Part shown: piece by piece, positions 10,736-22,031 of the stretch
How positions within the stretch are numbered: position 1 is the first letter of the stretch
Layout of the letters: the number at the start of each line of letters is the position of its first letter
Assembly (NCBI GenBank): GCA_015680685.1
Contig: MNCI01007785.1
Span: 1-64,000, forward strand
DNA length: 64,000 bases
Reading direction: 5' to 3'
DNA from: Gnetum montanum
Taxonomy: Eukaryota > Streptophyta > Gnetopsida > Gnetales > Gnetaceae
Notes under the pieces: generated by a model
Database searches by the model: none
What the model was told of the DNA's origin: nothing
The model's input: the letters and a program-made list of their open reading frames with translations, nothing else
Translations under genes and position numbers: made by a program

Positions 10736-11599
10736 TGATGAAGCATGGTTTGCTAGGCTCCAATTTCAAATCCTCGATATTGAGTACATGATATTACAAC
10801 CTGAGTAATGATATTAAATACACAATATCATAATTCTTGTGCAGGCCTATAAATACAACATTTGGGTGCATAGGAAAGGGGAGTTGATAAGTCTTAGTGT
10901 AGAGTCTTTTTTTTTCAATTTTCAATATATTTCATTTCTTTCCCCAGTGAATGCCCATAGTGTGATGATTGTAATTGTATAGAACCTTTATTCAAGTGTG
11001 ACGTACTTGGACACGTACATGATTGACAATAATGATCCAGATTACTCCATCATTGCAGCATTCACTTAGCTTCTAATTACTTTAATTGTTAACTGTTGTT
11101 TATTGTTTTCTTCATTAATATTTCTTTATCATCATTTACTATTCCTATTATTAAATTTGGAATGAGTACGACTTAATCACAAACATTTAAGTGTAACTAC
11201 TTGGTAACCTAGTAGCATATCTAGGAGTGCTCAAGTAATATGTGCTTGGTAATCCTAGAAGTAGTACACAAGGTCTAAGATGTGCATGGATGATCAAGGA
11301 TAGATTCTCATCGCACTTAGACTAGTTTAGATTTTACTTCTCATCACCTATTAGCTTAAAACAAGACTATTTTCCATTGTCTCTAGGAGTAGCACTAGTT
11401 TAGGATCACATCATTCACCTCACTCTGGACTAAACCATACATGATCAAGTAAATACTAGTCCAAGTGGGAAGATAGTGAACTGTAGTCAATGTGTAACTA
11501 TCTAGATACCACAACTAGTCCATCTGTGGAGTTTGACTGGAGCATGCATGAACACTCATATTCATATGGTTGAGTGTAGGGGTACCTCGCCACTCATCA
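10736..11599 (+). repeat. Element 1 3' LTR (864 bp)
   Basis: It starts TGATGAAGCATGG and ends CGCCACTCATCA. It is collinear with the 5' LTR, with the TATA box at about 10846. Most CpGs have become TpG or CpA, for example in the terminal 70 bases. Confidence 0.88.
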
Positions 11600-11604
11600 A
11601 CCAT
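11600..11604. repeat. Target-site duplication of Element 1, right copy (ACCAT)
   Basis: Identical to 2427-2431, directly after the ATCA end of the 3' LTR. Confidence 0.9.
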
Positions 11605-13439
11605 GAAGCTCCTAGCTCCTTACTACCTGAATCTCAATATAACATGTAAAAAGAGTTAAAAAACCTTCAAGTAGATCTAACCACCATGGTGCACTTGGAA
11701 TAAGTTGTAGATGGGACCACATGTTACATAGAAAATACCATCTTAAGATCCATGAAATTAGAATTCATGATCAATAAAAAAAACCATGATGTTACATAGA
11801 ATGTCAAGAAAATAGATTAACTAGAATTACTATAGATATTAACCATCCTAAAGGACTAGTTGGCCCAGAAAAACTCACCTATCTTCAATGTTATTAGTGG
11901 TTCTCCTAGCTAACCAAGCCTCATTTGATCTTAGATGAAATTAACTCTAGAAATAATCCCCTATGGTTTACCCATCCTTATTATTTTAAATCATGACACT
12001 AGAGAATTAACCTTGTGAATAACCATAAGTGATGTGAGTAGGCATTGGTTGTGAATCAATTATCCCAACAATGCTTGCTCATTGTCACAACCTAATCATA
12101 ATCACACATGATGTGGGTTAGGTACAATAGCCAATCACATCATCCATAATACATGTTCATTGATGCATGGCCTTGGCCATCTATGGTATAATGATAGATG
12201 ATGTGGTTCAAGTATCAAAAAATAACTTAAATTTTTCATAATGTGTACCCATTGATCCCAATAAATCCATAATCTAAATGTTAAAATGCTAGAGAATACA
12301 TAAACCAAGATTTTAGAAATTAAAAATAATTTAAAGGAAACAAAAATGACATGAAAAAAATGAAATTCAGAGGCCATAAGCTAATTATGAATTAACTGTA
12401 ACTCATTGTTAAGAAGGGAAGATAAAATATGACTTTTGGTATGGTTAGGTAATGCCATGATGTTGCCATAAATTATATCTCTCACTACCCAACAAATCCT
12501 CCTAATCATGATCCTTGATCAAGTAGTCATTTTGGACACCTACAAAATCATAATGCATGATCTCTATTGACATCTTTACCATAAGTAATATTGGTAAGAA
12601 ATGCCACTAGAGATGCATTAGAAAAGCATCACATAAATGTAAAAGGGTATAGAATCAATATCATAATAACAAAAAGAATAGTACAAGAGTTATAACATTA
12701 TAATAGCTATATGTATAAGGAATTAAAAAGATGATAAACAACACATAGAGATTATATCAAGATACCAAAGCTTAGAATTGGCTTCTCTACCTTTACAAAT
12801 TAGGAGAACTTGGTATACACAATATTATATTCGATAATTCATCAAAGAAAGACTAGAGTAAACAAAGATTGATATAACAATTAATAGAAAAGAATAAAAG
12901 AATATTATATAATCCTAGATTCACATACAATCCCTAGGATTTTCAAGTTAATGAAGAAAAAATGGTCCATAATAAAATATATATCTAATAAATTCCATAA
13001 TAATTAGAAAAGCTAGCAAAGATTCCAATGTAAAATGGAAATTCTAAGTTTAACAAAAAAAATAAATCGAATCAAGCTTAAGTAATTTTATAAAAAGTTA
13101 ATACGTTATCAAAATATCAATTTGTTAGTTCATAGAATGTGCTACCATCCTCACAACTTATTCTTAGTGAGAAAACATAAAAGATCAGTATTTCCAAAAT
13201 ATAAATCCAAAAATAGAAATAAATAAAACAATGCTAGGAGATTCCAAAAATAAAATTTCAAAAAAAAATATTTAAATAATTCATAATTTATTAAAAAGAC
13301 AAGATTTTATAAATCCTTAAGAAACATAAATAAAAGACATAATGAAATTCCAAATCATAGGTTAATAGAAGATAATTAATCATAAATAAGAAGGTTAGAA
13401 ACATGGGATGTTACACTTTATCACTTAATTAATGAGAAA
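11605..13439. other. Degenerate sequence, possible old retroelement coding remnant
   Basis: From 11605 to about 11960 one plus-strand frame stays readable through stops (segments KELKNLQVDLTTMVHLE and NTILRSMKLEFM), in the style of a coiled-coil gag region but too decayed to assign. The rest, about 12000-13439, is very AT-rich with no domain, LTR end or long frame recognised on either strand. Confidence 0.35.
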
Positions 13440-14884
13440 CTAGAGTCAATGAGCTTTCATGTTAAATAGTTTTCATTGAGTAAAAAATTCAAGTGTCTCT
13501 CTTGTTTTTCTAAGAGAAACCATGCACTAGGCATCAATAAAAAAGTAAGTAGTATTTTCACATGGTTGCATCCAAGGATCCATGACTCTCTTATTTCCAT
13601 CTTTAGATTTATTTCCTTATATTTGACATTATTAAATAAGTATAGTATTTATCATTAAACAGTTCTCACATAGTGCTACATTAGTAGATGGAGTTTGGCT
13701 TTAAGAATTGATACCATCTTTCTTCTTCTTTATTTATCATCCTTAGAAATAACTTAAGGCTCTATCAATGAATGTTTTGAAGTGCATAAGCATCATGGAA
13801 GACTTGGAGATAATGTTGTGAATTGGCAATATAACCTTCCTCCAACTTCAAAATGTTATTCATGTCGAATCACTTGATGTGGATGTTCCTTTGATACCTT
13901 TGTTAAATGAAAATGACATCTTTAATATTTAACATACTTCTAGTGGCTAGTAGGATTTTATTATAATCTTTGGTTTCATCATTATCTCTATTATAATTAA
14001 GATGGTCCATTTGATGCTCTTCATTGTTTCTTCTTCTATACCTTATTTCTCTTTCTCTATCATTCCCCTCATCTTCACCATAGTTTCTATTTCTTTAATG
14101 GAATCTTTATTTATCTCTTTTTTGATCTCTACTAGAAAGTTCGTGTCATTTACTTCATGGAGCTATGTCCCTATGTCTACATTTATCTTCATCAAAGTTT
14201 GTTGATGAGGGTGATGAAAAAAATGGAGCTTTAGAAGAGTTGAATCAACTTGCTTTCCTTTCATGGTCCCTTAATTTTTCCTTTTCAATTTTTCTAGATG
14301 TTATAGAATTTTGATTCATCTTGGTTCTAGGATCTATTTAATCCTTTTTAAGAGCTTCTGCTAGAGCTAAATACAATCTTTCATGTATGAAATATTTAGT
14401 GTATAATATAGGAAGTTGAAAAGTAGATTGATAATGGTGAGACCTTTTAAATCCATGCTCCATATCTTTTTTTCCCAATCATAGTATTATTTAAGATGTG
14501 TATTTTTCTTTATTATGTTCACGTTTTTCTTTCATTATAGTATCTATTTTAACTTGGATCTTAGTTTATTAATAGGATATAGGCATGTACCTTGAAACTT
14601 GATAGCTTCGTATGCATGACCAAGACTAGATCTCAGTAGAGTAGCTTGGAGCATAGATAGTGCTAATTGGTTAGGTAAAAATACAATGTTATCTTGTAAT
14701 TCTCTTAATTGAAACCATTCATCTTGATGAAAATTAAAATAAAGCTTAGGTAATAAGGATTAGTATGAGCATAGGAAATTATGGTTTACATCAATTCACT
14801 CCAAGTTTCTATAAGATAAATTATATTATTTCTTTTATTAGTAATATTATTAGATGGAGAATTAACTTTGTGTGTGGAAGCCAT
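13440..14884 (-). pseudogene. Element 3 gag remnant
   Basis: Read on the minus strand from an ATG at 14884 (MASTHK...), this stretch is collinear at DNA level with the gag of Element 2. Matching landmarks include the block around 13680-13900 (plus-strand GCATCATGGAAGACTTG and CCTTAGAAATAACTTAAGG), which lines up with Element 2 at 23170-23360. All frames are shredded. It lies downstream of the Element 3 primer site, the correct place for gag. No pol was found below 13440, so the element is truncated or too decayed to read. Confidence 0.5.
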
Positions 14885-15000
14885 GTTTAATCAACTAAGA
14901 TTTATGTGTGTTTAGAAAGTATTATATATCATGAAAAGTGAATGATGAAACTTTAATATATTAAATTTGTATAACATCAACTAATTAGAACATTGACACC

Positions 15001-15019
15001 ATCCGAAACAATAATGCCA
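15001..15019 (-). other. Primer-binding site of Element 3, tRNA-Asp type, decayed
   Basis: The minus strand reads TGGCATTATTGTTTCGGAT one base after the LTR end ACTCATCA, followed by GGTG as in Element 1. It still matches the tRNA-Asp complement at more than half of its positions, and several differences are C to T. Confidence 0.55.
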
Positions 15020-15020
15020 A

Positions 15021-15296
15021 TGATGAGTGATAAGTGTTCTTCAATATCCAATTATACAAAGCACATAAGTATACATGTGAGGCCTAATTGTAATCCATGG
15101 ATAGGATAATACATGCTCTAGTTANATCTAGTTAGCTAATGTTATGATCATTAATCATTATCTTCCTATTAGAGTTAGTAGCAATAGAAATGTAAGGTTT
15201 AACTCAAAGTAAGTCATATGATATACTAATATTGATTATCATTTATGAAGTAAAGATAAAACGTTCTAAAATATATATTAATTCTAACTAAATACT
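15021..15296 (-). repeat. Element 3 5' LTR, proximal part (interrupted)
   Basis: The LTR end in plus-strand orientation (TGATGAGTG) starts at 15021. The LTR is broken at 15296 by Element 2 and resumes after 25390. The final bases ATACT (15292-15296) are the left target duplication of Element 2. An N at 15125 marks a small assembly gap. Confidence 0.5.
15292..15296. repeat. Target-site duplication of Element 2, left copy (ATACT)
   Basis: ATACT directly precedes the Element 2 end at 15297. The same five bases follow the other end at 25391-25395. Confidence 0.88.
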
Positions 15297-15513
15297 TGAT
15301 TAGCAACGAGGTACCCCTATGCTCAACCATATGAATACAAGCATTTCGCACATGATCTAGTCGAATTCCAAGGACTAAGTGCTTATGTGCTCTTGTGGAA
15401 CAAGGATGGGTTGGTTGATCATTTTTTTCCCAAACTTACTTGTATGTCATGATTGTATGGTTAAGTAAGATTGAGGCATATGATTTTTATATCTTTTATG
15501 TTTTTATGTTCNT

Positions 15514-15606
15514 GATAAATTATTCACTTAGTTATCTCTCTTCTCCCTTATTAGCATGGNCCATGCTAATAAGGGAGAAGAGAGATAACTAAGTGAATAA
15601 TTTATC
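15514..15606. repeat. Perfect 46-bp inverted repeat around an N, probable assembly artefact
   Basis: Bases 15514-15559 are the exact reverse complement of 15561-15606, centred on a single N at 15560 and with another N at 15512. The homologous 5' LTR has only one copy. A flipped contig end joined at a gap explains it better than a true palindrome. Confidence 0.75.
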
Positions 15607-16045
15607 TTAACTANACTACTAGAATTACCAAACGCTAATCGTTACTAGCTTACCAAGTGTTACACGCATGCTTGAAGTGATCGTACTGAGTGTAATTTAA
15701 TGATTTTCTTAATTGATCAAAATGAATTGCTACACTAATAACATAAATGTAAATTGCATAAAATAAAATAAAATAAATGCATACGAAAATAAAATAAAAG
15801 AAATGCATAAGAAAACAAATCTCAAGTGCTGCAAGGATGAATCAAAGGGCTTTTCTTTATTTCCATACACAAGATGTGCTCAGGTACACAATGCTCAAAT
15901 AAAGATCCATCCACACTTCAACCTCTTACTTTGGGCACTTGGAAAATACTCTAACTTTCAAATAGCCTACAATATTTTTGCTACTTGACTGGTAAAAGAC
16001 TTCTTTCCCAATTGTGCACCTGGGCACTATATTTATAGGCTTGGG

Positions 16046-16180
16046 AGCAACTACTCTAATAATTGGAGTAACCACTCTAATAATTAGAATAAACCACTAG
16101 AGTAACTGCTCTAATAATTAGAATAAAATGCTACAATAACTACTCTAATAATTAGAATAAACCACTAAAGTAACCACTCT
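16046..16180 (-). repeat. U3 tandem repeats of Element 2 (3' LTR)
   Basis: About four imperfect ~36-40-bp units, each containing the palindrome CTAATAATTAG with flanking ACTCTAAT and GAATAAACCACT. They lie just upstream (in element orientation) of the TATA box. The 5' LTR has the same array at 25270-25385. Confidence 0.6.
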
Positions 16181-16185
16181 CATCA

Positions 16186-16196
16186 TACCCCACGAT
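16186..16196 (-). other. Polypurine tract of Element 2
   Basis: The minus strand reads TCGTGGGGTA directly before the 3' LTR start TGATGAGAG. It is comparable to the tract in Element 1. Confidence 0.65.
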
Positions 16197-18159
16197 TGAA
16201 TGAAAACTCATCCTTGAGTTCCTTACAAAATATTGTGAAAGTATGGGATTATTGACTAATTGAAAACTAACGGTGGAATGGGATGATAGACTTAATGTGC
16301 CTAGTGATGGATCAATAAGCATATTACAACATTAGTGTTCATGACCATTGTGGTGAACATGCATACATAAATGACATCCAAGCCTTTATTTGATAGCTTG
16401 AAGAGAAAAAGAGAGAGAGAAATAAGATGGAGCGTGTTGCTGCCAATGCCAAGATTGTGCCTTCCATTGTTTATCAATAGCCATGCCACCAAACTTGCTT
16501 CTTTCATAAATGCTGCAGTTTTGATCCATCCTAAGTGCTTCCTCCAAGCCTAGTCCATTGTTTGTATGATCACCATTTGCACACACAACACAGTCACAAA
16601 TGAGCAAGGATAGATAATCCACAATGTAGTTGATACCTTGACTCAATATGAAGTGCATTGGCTAAGTTTTGATTATGGCAGAAACTAGTTGGGAGATTTA
16701 TCACTAGTAACTACCCAAGGTGTAGGGGTTAGGCAATTAGTAAAATGGAAAAAATTGAAAAATTTGTGCCAGGGCCCCCACGACTAAGACTGAACCTCCA
16801 GTAGCAATAAGATGGAAAAATATGAAGAACAAGAAATATGGGAAAAAATAACAATGACAACGCCAATAAAATGAATGTCATGGATGGGGATGAAACAAGA
16901 GATGATTAATTGCAGGAAATGTTTAAGGAAAAAACCTTAACAATTAAACCTAAAAGGAATGCATTGGGTCCTCCCCAAAGTATGCTCATGCATTTTATGC
17001 CCTAAAAAACCCACAAACCAAAGAGTGTGTAGGCTCTAGGAATGTCATTTAGAAGCAAGAGTTAAAAACTTACCCAAAGAAAAACAATACATCAACCCAG
17101 AAATGAACTAATGATAAAACCATCGATGAGGTGGAAAAATGAAAAGAAAGATGGAGAGGAGAGAATGGAATGGAATCCCAAGAACAAGGTTGTGTAAAGT
17201 CCCTTGTGTATTTCATGGTTAATGTGACTGAGTAGAACTCATCCCAAATCCAGACTCAAAAAAACCACATCTAGTGACCTCACATCAACACACTTGACCA
17301 ATCCATCAACTTGAAGTAACAAGAATGCTTCCACAAAGAGTCAACACCATTATGAGGAGAGTAAGATGGAAAAGTAAGAAGTGAGAAAGGGCCTTAGTTA
17401 GAGAGCCTTCAGGCATGGGTAACATGTCTTTTTAGTTCCATAACCAGTGCTTGTAGCCTATATTGCTTTATTATGTCTAAGGGGTGTGCTCTGAATTCTC
17501 ACATTTTGTTTGTTTTGTTTTATTTGTTTTTTTTTTTTGTGAGAACCACACCATGCAAAGACTTATTTTTATTCACTTAGTTTCCCAATTTTTGAACAAT
17601 GTCAGAATGAAAGAAAACCCAAGAAAAAGCATCCAAGCACCAAAGGGAATGGCCAACACAAATGCATCAAATCCCCTTGAAGTCACATCCTTTTCATCCT
17701 TTGAGTCTTTTCTTGGTTTGAAAAGTACCTAGCCACCAATTGATTAATAGGTTTACTTAGAAAAAGGGATTGTACAGTTCCAAGCCAAAGGAGACCATAG
17801 AGTTGTATGGATGAGTGGATGGCATGAACTCATTGCCTATTTTACCAAAAGAACCATACCTTAATATCAGCATCATAATTCAAAGGTAAAAACCAAACAT
17901 TAGTAATCAATATGATATAATTCAATCCACCATCATGAGCACTTATTGAATGACAAATAAAAGTAAATCAAGCAAACAAAGAAACAGTAAAAACATGAAT
18001 GATGATGTAAAACAAAAATAAGAAAAGTTGAAACAATGTGTAAAACAAAAATTCAAAAAAAAAACTAAGGGCCTAGCATGGTTAGCATAGGTAGCCATCT
18101 CCCCCATGACTGAGTTGGAAGGAGGAGATCCAAAATAGTGAGGAAGGTTGTCCACTAAC
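16197..18159 (-). other. Non-coding 3' region of Element 2
   Basis: About 2 kb between the integrase end and the polypurine tract. No env-like or accessory frame comparable to that of Element 1 was recognised. There is a purine-rich GA repeat at 16400-16425 and a plus-strand T-run at 17525-17540. The short open frames here do not form a consistent coding region. Confidence 0.5.
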
Positions 18160-19331
18160 AGAGGTAGCATGTGTACTAGTTATCCTAAGCTCATGAAAAT
18201 GTTTGGTTTGTTGCACGTTGACCAAAAGTTTCTTGTTGGGGCTCTTAGGTTTGTATATTGTCATGGCCCCTAAAGGAAAATTTGCATAAATAATATAAGG
18301 TCGTTTCCACAATGTTTGAAATTTAGTACGTTGTGGCACATGTGTGGGATTCCAGTAGAGAACCTTATCTCTTGGATGATATTTAATTTTACTAATTCTT
18401 AGGTCATGACATTGTTTATTGAAGGCCTTGTGTAATTTGGTAGATGATATGTTAGCTAATCAATTTTCATCTAGCAAGTTAAGGGTTACTAACCATTGTT
18501 TCTATGCTAGATCAAGGTCAAGGTTGAGGTCACATGCTATGGATAGTATACGAGCTTAGTTTGAATGGGAAGCATTGGTAATTTACCGTACACTAACTCA
18601 TAGGGAGAGTAGCTTGTAGGGAGTTTCCATGTGGAGAGGTATGCCCAAAGAGCATCGTTTAGTTTAGTCCTCCAGTCTCGCCTAAACTTGCTAATGGTTC
18701 TTGTCAATATCTTCATAATCTCCGTACTGGTGACTTCTGCTTGACCGTTCTCTTGGGGGTGGTATGGTGTAGTCAATTTATGCTCAACCCCTAAGTGTTG
18801 CATTAATTTCCAAAAGTTGCACCTATGAAGTGTGTCCCATTATCTGAAATAAGTGTACATGACACACCAAACCTATTTATGATTTTTTGTTGAACAAATC
18901 ATATAGCTATAGATGATGTACAATCTTTAACAGCAGCTACTTTGGCCCATTTTGTTAGGTAATCAATAGCAACAATAATATAAGATTTTCGATTGGAAAT
19001 TGATGTAATCAGCCCCATAAAATCAATTCCCCAAATTTTGAAGGGTTCTAAAGGTTGAATCCATTCTTGTGAACCCCCCATTCTAGCAGTCATTCCCCCA
19101 TCACATTGACAGCACTAACAAGATTGGATGAAACAATGGGCATCCCGAAATAATGTAGGCCAATAATATCCTACAAGTAGGATCTTGATGGTCGTTCATA
19201 TCACAACGTAATGACCCCCACAAGGACCCTCATGAGTGTCTTGGAGNACAACGTAATGACCCCCACAAGGACCCTCATGAGTGTCTTGGAGAACTCATAG
19301 TTGATCTATATCTGGAACACACCATCGAACC
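18160..19331 (-). pseudogene. Element 2 integrase
   Basis: The N-terminal zinc-binding (HHCC) region is readable around 19290-19110 (THEGPCGGHYVV ... CQCDGG). The core keeps all three acidic positions: D in WGIDFMG (~19020), D in SDNG (~18845) and E in PYHPQENGQAE (~18745). The C-terminal part (18339-18160) carries KRPYIIYANFPLGAMTIYKP. Integrase would join element cDNA to host DNA. Several stops and at least one frameshift inactivate it. A 44-bp duplication around an N at 19247 repeats part of the HHCC coding sequence and is probably an assembly error. The style (ELVYGKLPMLPIQ) fits the Tat/Athila branch and there is no chromodomain. Confidence 0.85.
19203..19291. repeat. 44-bp direct duplication around an N (19247), probable assembly artefact
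   Basis: Bases 19203-19246 are repeated exactly at 19248-19291 with a single N between. Unmerged overlapping contig ends would give exactly this pattern. Confidence 0.8.
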
Positions 19332-19471
19332 AAGCCATTGGGACACATTTTGTAAAGTTTCCCATTGATCTCCATAAAGTACTTGGCTCAGTGAAGAAAC
19401 TATTGTTTCTTCTTAAGGTCTAACTCTTATGTTGTTTGTTGGGTAAGGAGATAGGTAAGAATGATACTATA

Positions 19472-20040
19472 CTAGTTTTTCTTCATGGGTGATTGATTAT
19501 TCACTACACCAGCAAAGAGGAATTCATCAAGGAAAAGATCAGAAATTTGATACTCATCCTCTTTGTTGTCCCATCGCAATTGAGATAAATGATTAGCAAC
19601 TACATTCTTAGTGCCCTTGTGATTGATCATCATTAAATCGAACTCTTGTAAGATTACAAGCCATCGTATAATACAATGGATTACCATTGGCTTATTCATG
19701 AGGAAGTAGATTACACTATGATCTGCATGTATATATACTTTATATTACAATACATAGTGTCTAAAATTTTCTAGTGCAAACACTACAGCCATTAATTCTT
19801 TCTATGTGGTAGTGTAGTTAAGTTGTGCACCAGCGATACTTCTACTTGCATAGTGGATGTAATAAAGATACTTCTAGTCATCTAACTATGTAAGTACAAC
19901 TCCTAAAGCATAGTTGGATGCATCAGTCATGATATAAAATGGTTTGGACCAATCAGGAGCTTGTAGAATGGGTGTTTCTACTAGCTTTTGTTTCAGATTT
20001 TGGAAAGCTAATTCTCATTCCCTGGTCCACTCGAAAGGTA
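19472..20040 (-). pseudogene. Element 2 RNase H
   Basis: On the minus strand the readable series is WTRE, LAFQNLKQKLVETPILQAPDWSKPF, then TDASNYALG (first acidic residue in TDAS), then NYTTT and KELMAVVFALENFRHYV with the conserved E, and HADHSVI with the next D. It ends with VVANHLSQL near 19600. This is the standard Ty3/gypsy RNase H following RT, which removes RNA from the RNA-DNA hybrid. Stops are scattered through it. The 19699-19472 part is an open stretch of 75 codons. Confidence 0.8.
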
Positions 20041-20199
20041 CATCCTTTTTTGTTAATTCCACCAATGGTTTGACAACCTTTGAAACGTTCTCAATAAATC
20101 TCCTATAGTAGCCAATATGTCCAAGGAATGATCGAATATCTTTGATAGTTTCTGATTGATAGGTAATTCCTTAGATAATTTTCATTTCCTTAGGGTCTA

Positions 20200-20851
20200 C
20201 CTCTATCCTTGTGTGTGAGATTTTGTGCCCTAGTACTACGCCTTCTTGGACCATCGAATGAATTTTCTACTAGTTGAGCCTCAAATTTATTTCTAAACAT
20301 CTTTTTAACACTTGCTCCAGCTAGTCCAAGGCTTGATTAAAGTTTTCTCCATAAGTGGAGAAGTTATCCATAAAGACCTCCACACCATTCCCTATTTGCT
20401 GTTGGAATATGCTTAGAACTAGTCATTGAAATGTTGTAGTGGCATTACATGAGCCAAATGGCATCTGTTTGTATGTGAATGTTCCCCAAGGACTGGTGTA
20501 GTCTTGGCTTGGTCTTCTGGGGCTATTTGTATTTGGTTATATCCACTATATCCATCTAGAAAACTATAATAGCGATGCCCTGTGATGGTGTCTAAGACTT
20601 GGTCAACAAACGGCAATGGAAAGTGACCTTTGAATGTTGCCATATTTAGTAGTTTGAAATCTATGCACACCCTCCATTTGCCTCCCTTTTTAGGCACAAT
20701 AACTAAGGGGCTAACCCATTTGCTATTAGTAATGGGGTATATGTACCAAACCTTGAGAAGCTGTTTGATTTCTTCCTTGACTACTTACTTTAGCTTTGGG
20801 TTCAAATACCTCTACAATTGTCTTCGAGGCTTCATGGAGGGATTGGTATAA
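20200..20851 (-). pseudogene. Element 2 reverse transcriptase
   Basis: The readable minus-strand frame 20697-20500 carries PKKGGKWRVCIDFKLLNMAT, FPLPFVDQVLD and FLDGYSGYNQIQIAPEDQ, the classic Ty3/gypsy RT blocks 2-4. A frameshift near 20500 moves the rest (TFAYRRMPFGLCNATTTFQ) to another frame. The catalytic box reads FMDN at about 20363-20371: the second Asp of the usual F/Y-x-DD is replaced by Asn (codon AAC, consistent with G to A). The enzyme is therefore dead even apart from the frameshift. Alternative lineages are unlikely given the neighbouring protease and integrase. Confidence 0.88.
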
Positions 20852-21035
20852 ATCCTATGTTGGCATATCCTAGGATCTATTCCAGTTAATTCTGGATATG
20901 ACCAAGCGAAGGCTTTTGACCATCTATTAATTACCTTCAGCAGTTCTTCTTTCTATTGAGGAGCAAGCTTAGTGTTGATAATTACTGATTTTCCATTTTT
21001 AAGGAATGTGTATTCCATACTAGTAGGCAATGGTT

Positions 21036-22013
21036 TCAGCTTGAGGGGCTCTTGCTTAAATTTCTCAAGGATTTCCCCCAGTTGAAATTTTTAAGGTTAC
21101 GAATTGGAGGTTGGTGGTGGACTTGCTTTAATGCGTCTATGCTATCGATGTAAGCACAAGTCAGAACCTTAGTTGGTTCCATGCATATGAGTAAACTACT
21201 TTCTTGATCAACTGTCATCCACTGGGTGTCTTCCTGTTGTGTGGTTGCTACATACAGGCATCTTTGTATGTTGATCACTTGTGCACACTGGTTGCATGCA
21301 GGAAATGTTAAACTTTGCACAAACCATGACCTATGCATGCAATTACACCTTGTGTCACTATATGTAATGCATGAAACTTTCTTCTTCTCAATCTTTTCAA
21401 ATGTATTTTCCTTTGATATTTCTAGGGAAATATTTTGGATTCCTAGGTGTGTGTTGATGGTGCTTAGCCATGCTCTTCCCATTATGATTGGGAAGTCTCC
21501 CTTACCGTTATTCACCTGAATCACTAGAAAGTAAGCTGGGTACGACCACCCACAAACAATGGTAAAAATGTCTTCCACTAGTCCCAATGGAACAATAATG
21601 GACTGGTCAGCCAACTCTAGATGGATGTTGCTCCTTTTCAATGAAGGTAGGTTTCAAGCCTTGTACATTTCTTGAGAAATCAAGTTGACATTGGAACCTG
21701 AATCCAAACGAGCCTTGCATGGCACATTTCTAGAAATTTGTAAGTATATCAGAGGAATTCTAGGATCAGAAAATTTCCTAGGAAGGTGGCCAACTTTGAT
21801 CCAATCAGTGAAGACATGTGTTAGCATGACTGTATGCGTTGAGTGTGGTCGTTGAGTTGAAGGAGGCTCCAAAGTTTTAATTGATACTGAGGCATCTATG
21901 AAATCAGTTGCTTGTGATTGTAAGGTTTTGTTTGGATTTTTTGTTCTAAAGAAATATTTTTTCTTCATGTGGTTGTTGGAACCAATAGTAGGTTGAGAGT
22001 TAACAACCATCAT
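21036..22013 (-). pseudogene. Element 2 protease and gag-pol linker
   Basis: Two consecutive open stretches (22013-21654 and 21641-21036) in slightly offset reading hold an aspartic protease. The active-site region reads ARLDSGSNVNLIS near 21700, with D-S-G for D-T/S-G. The flap and later strands LELADQSIIVPLGLVEDI and FPIIMGRAWLSTI follow. The protease would process the Gag-Pol polyprotein. The 201-codon open stretch downstream, rich in Cys and Gln, links to RT and has no recognised domain. Confidence 0.8.
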
Positions 22014-22031
22014 GGCGTTATGTTGCTGTAG

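Larger units (their letters stand above)
2432..11599 (+). mobile_element. Element 1: complete pol-less Tat/Athila-type Ty3/gypsy LTR element with an accessory ORF
   Basis: This element of about 9.2 kb is bounded by two ~863-bp LTRs (TGATGA...ACTCATCA) and a perfect 5-bp target duplication. The order is LTR, tRNA-Asp-type primer site, gag, a non-coding spacer, a second promoter-like cluster with a TATA box, a predicted leader intron, a ~930-codon accessory ORF, a polypurine tract and LTR. I find no protease, reverse transcriptase, RNase H or integrase motif in any frame, unlike the related Element 2, where all four are readable. Gag and the accessory ORF are broken by many stops, so the copy is old and inactive. 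A non-autonomous element mobilised in trans by an Element-2-like relative is the simplest reading (inference). Loss of pol from an env-bearing Athila-type parent is the main alternative. Confidence 0.85.
15297..16185 (-). repeat. Element 2 3' LTR (889 bp as assembled)
   Basis: Collinear with the 5' LTR at 24492-25390. As assembled it contains three Ns: between 15512 and 15560 lies a 46-bp inverted copy of the following sequence, absent from the 5' LTR, and at 15614 about 90 bp present in the 5' LTR are missing. Both look like assembly errors. The TATA box (minus strand) is at 16031-16039. Confidence 0.85.

Noticed and set aside
15514-15606. Perfect 46-bp hairpin as a biological structure
   Set aside because: It is centred on an N, and the homologous LTR has one copy only; a flipped contig end is the simpler explanation.
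21226-21519. Plus-strand ORFs over the Element 2 protease region
   Set aside because: They are antisense shadows of a well-supported minus-strand protease reading.
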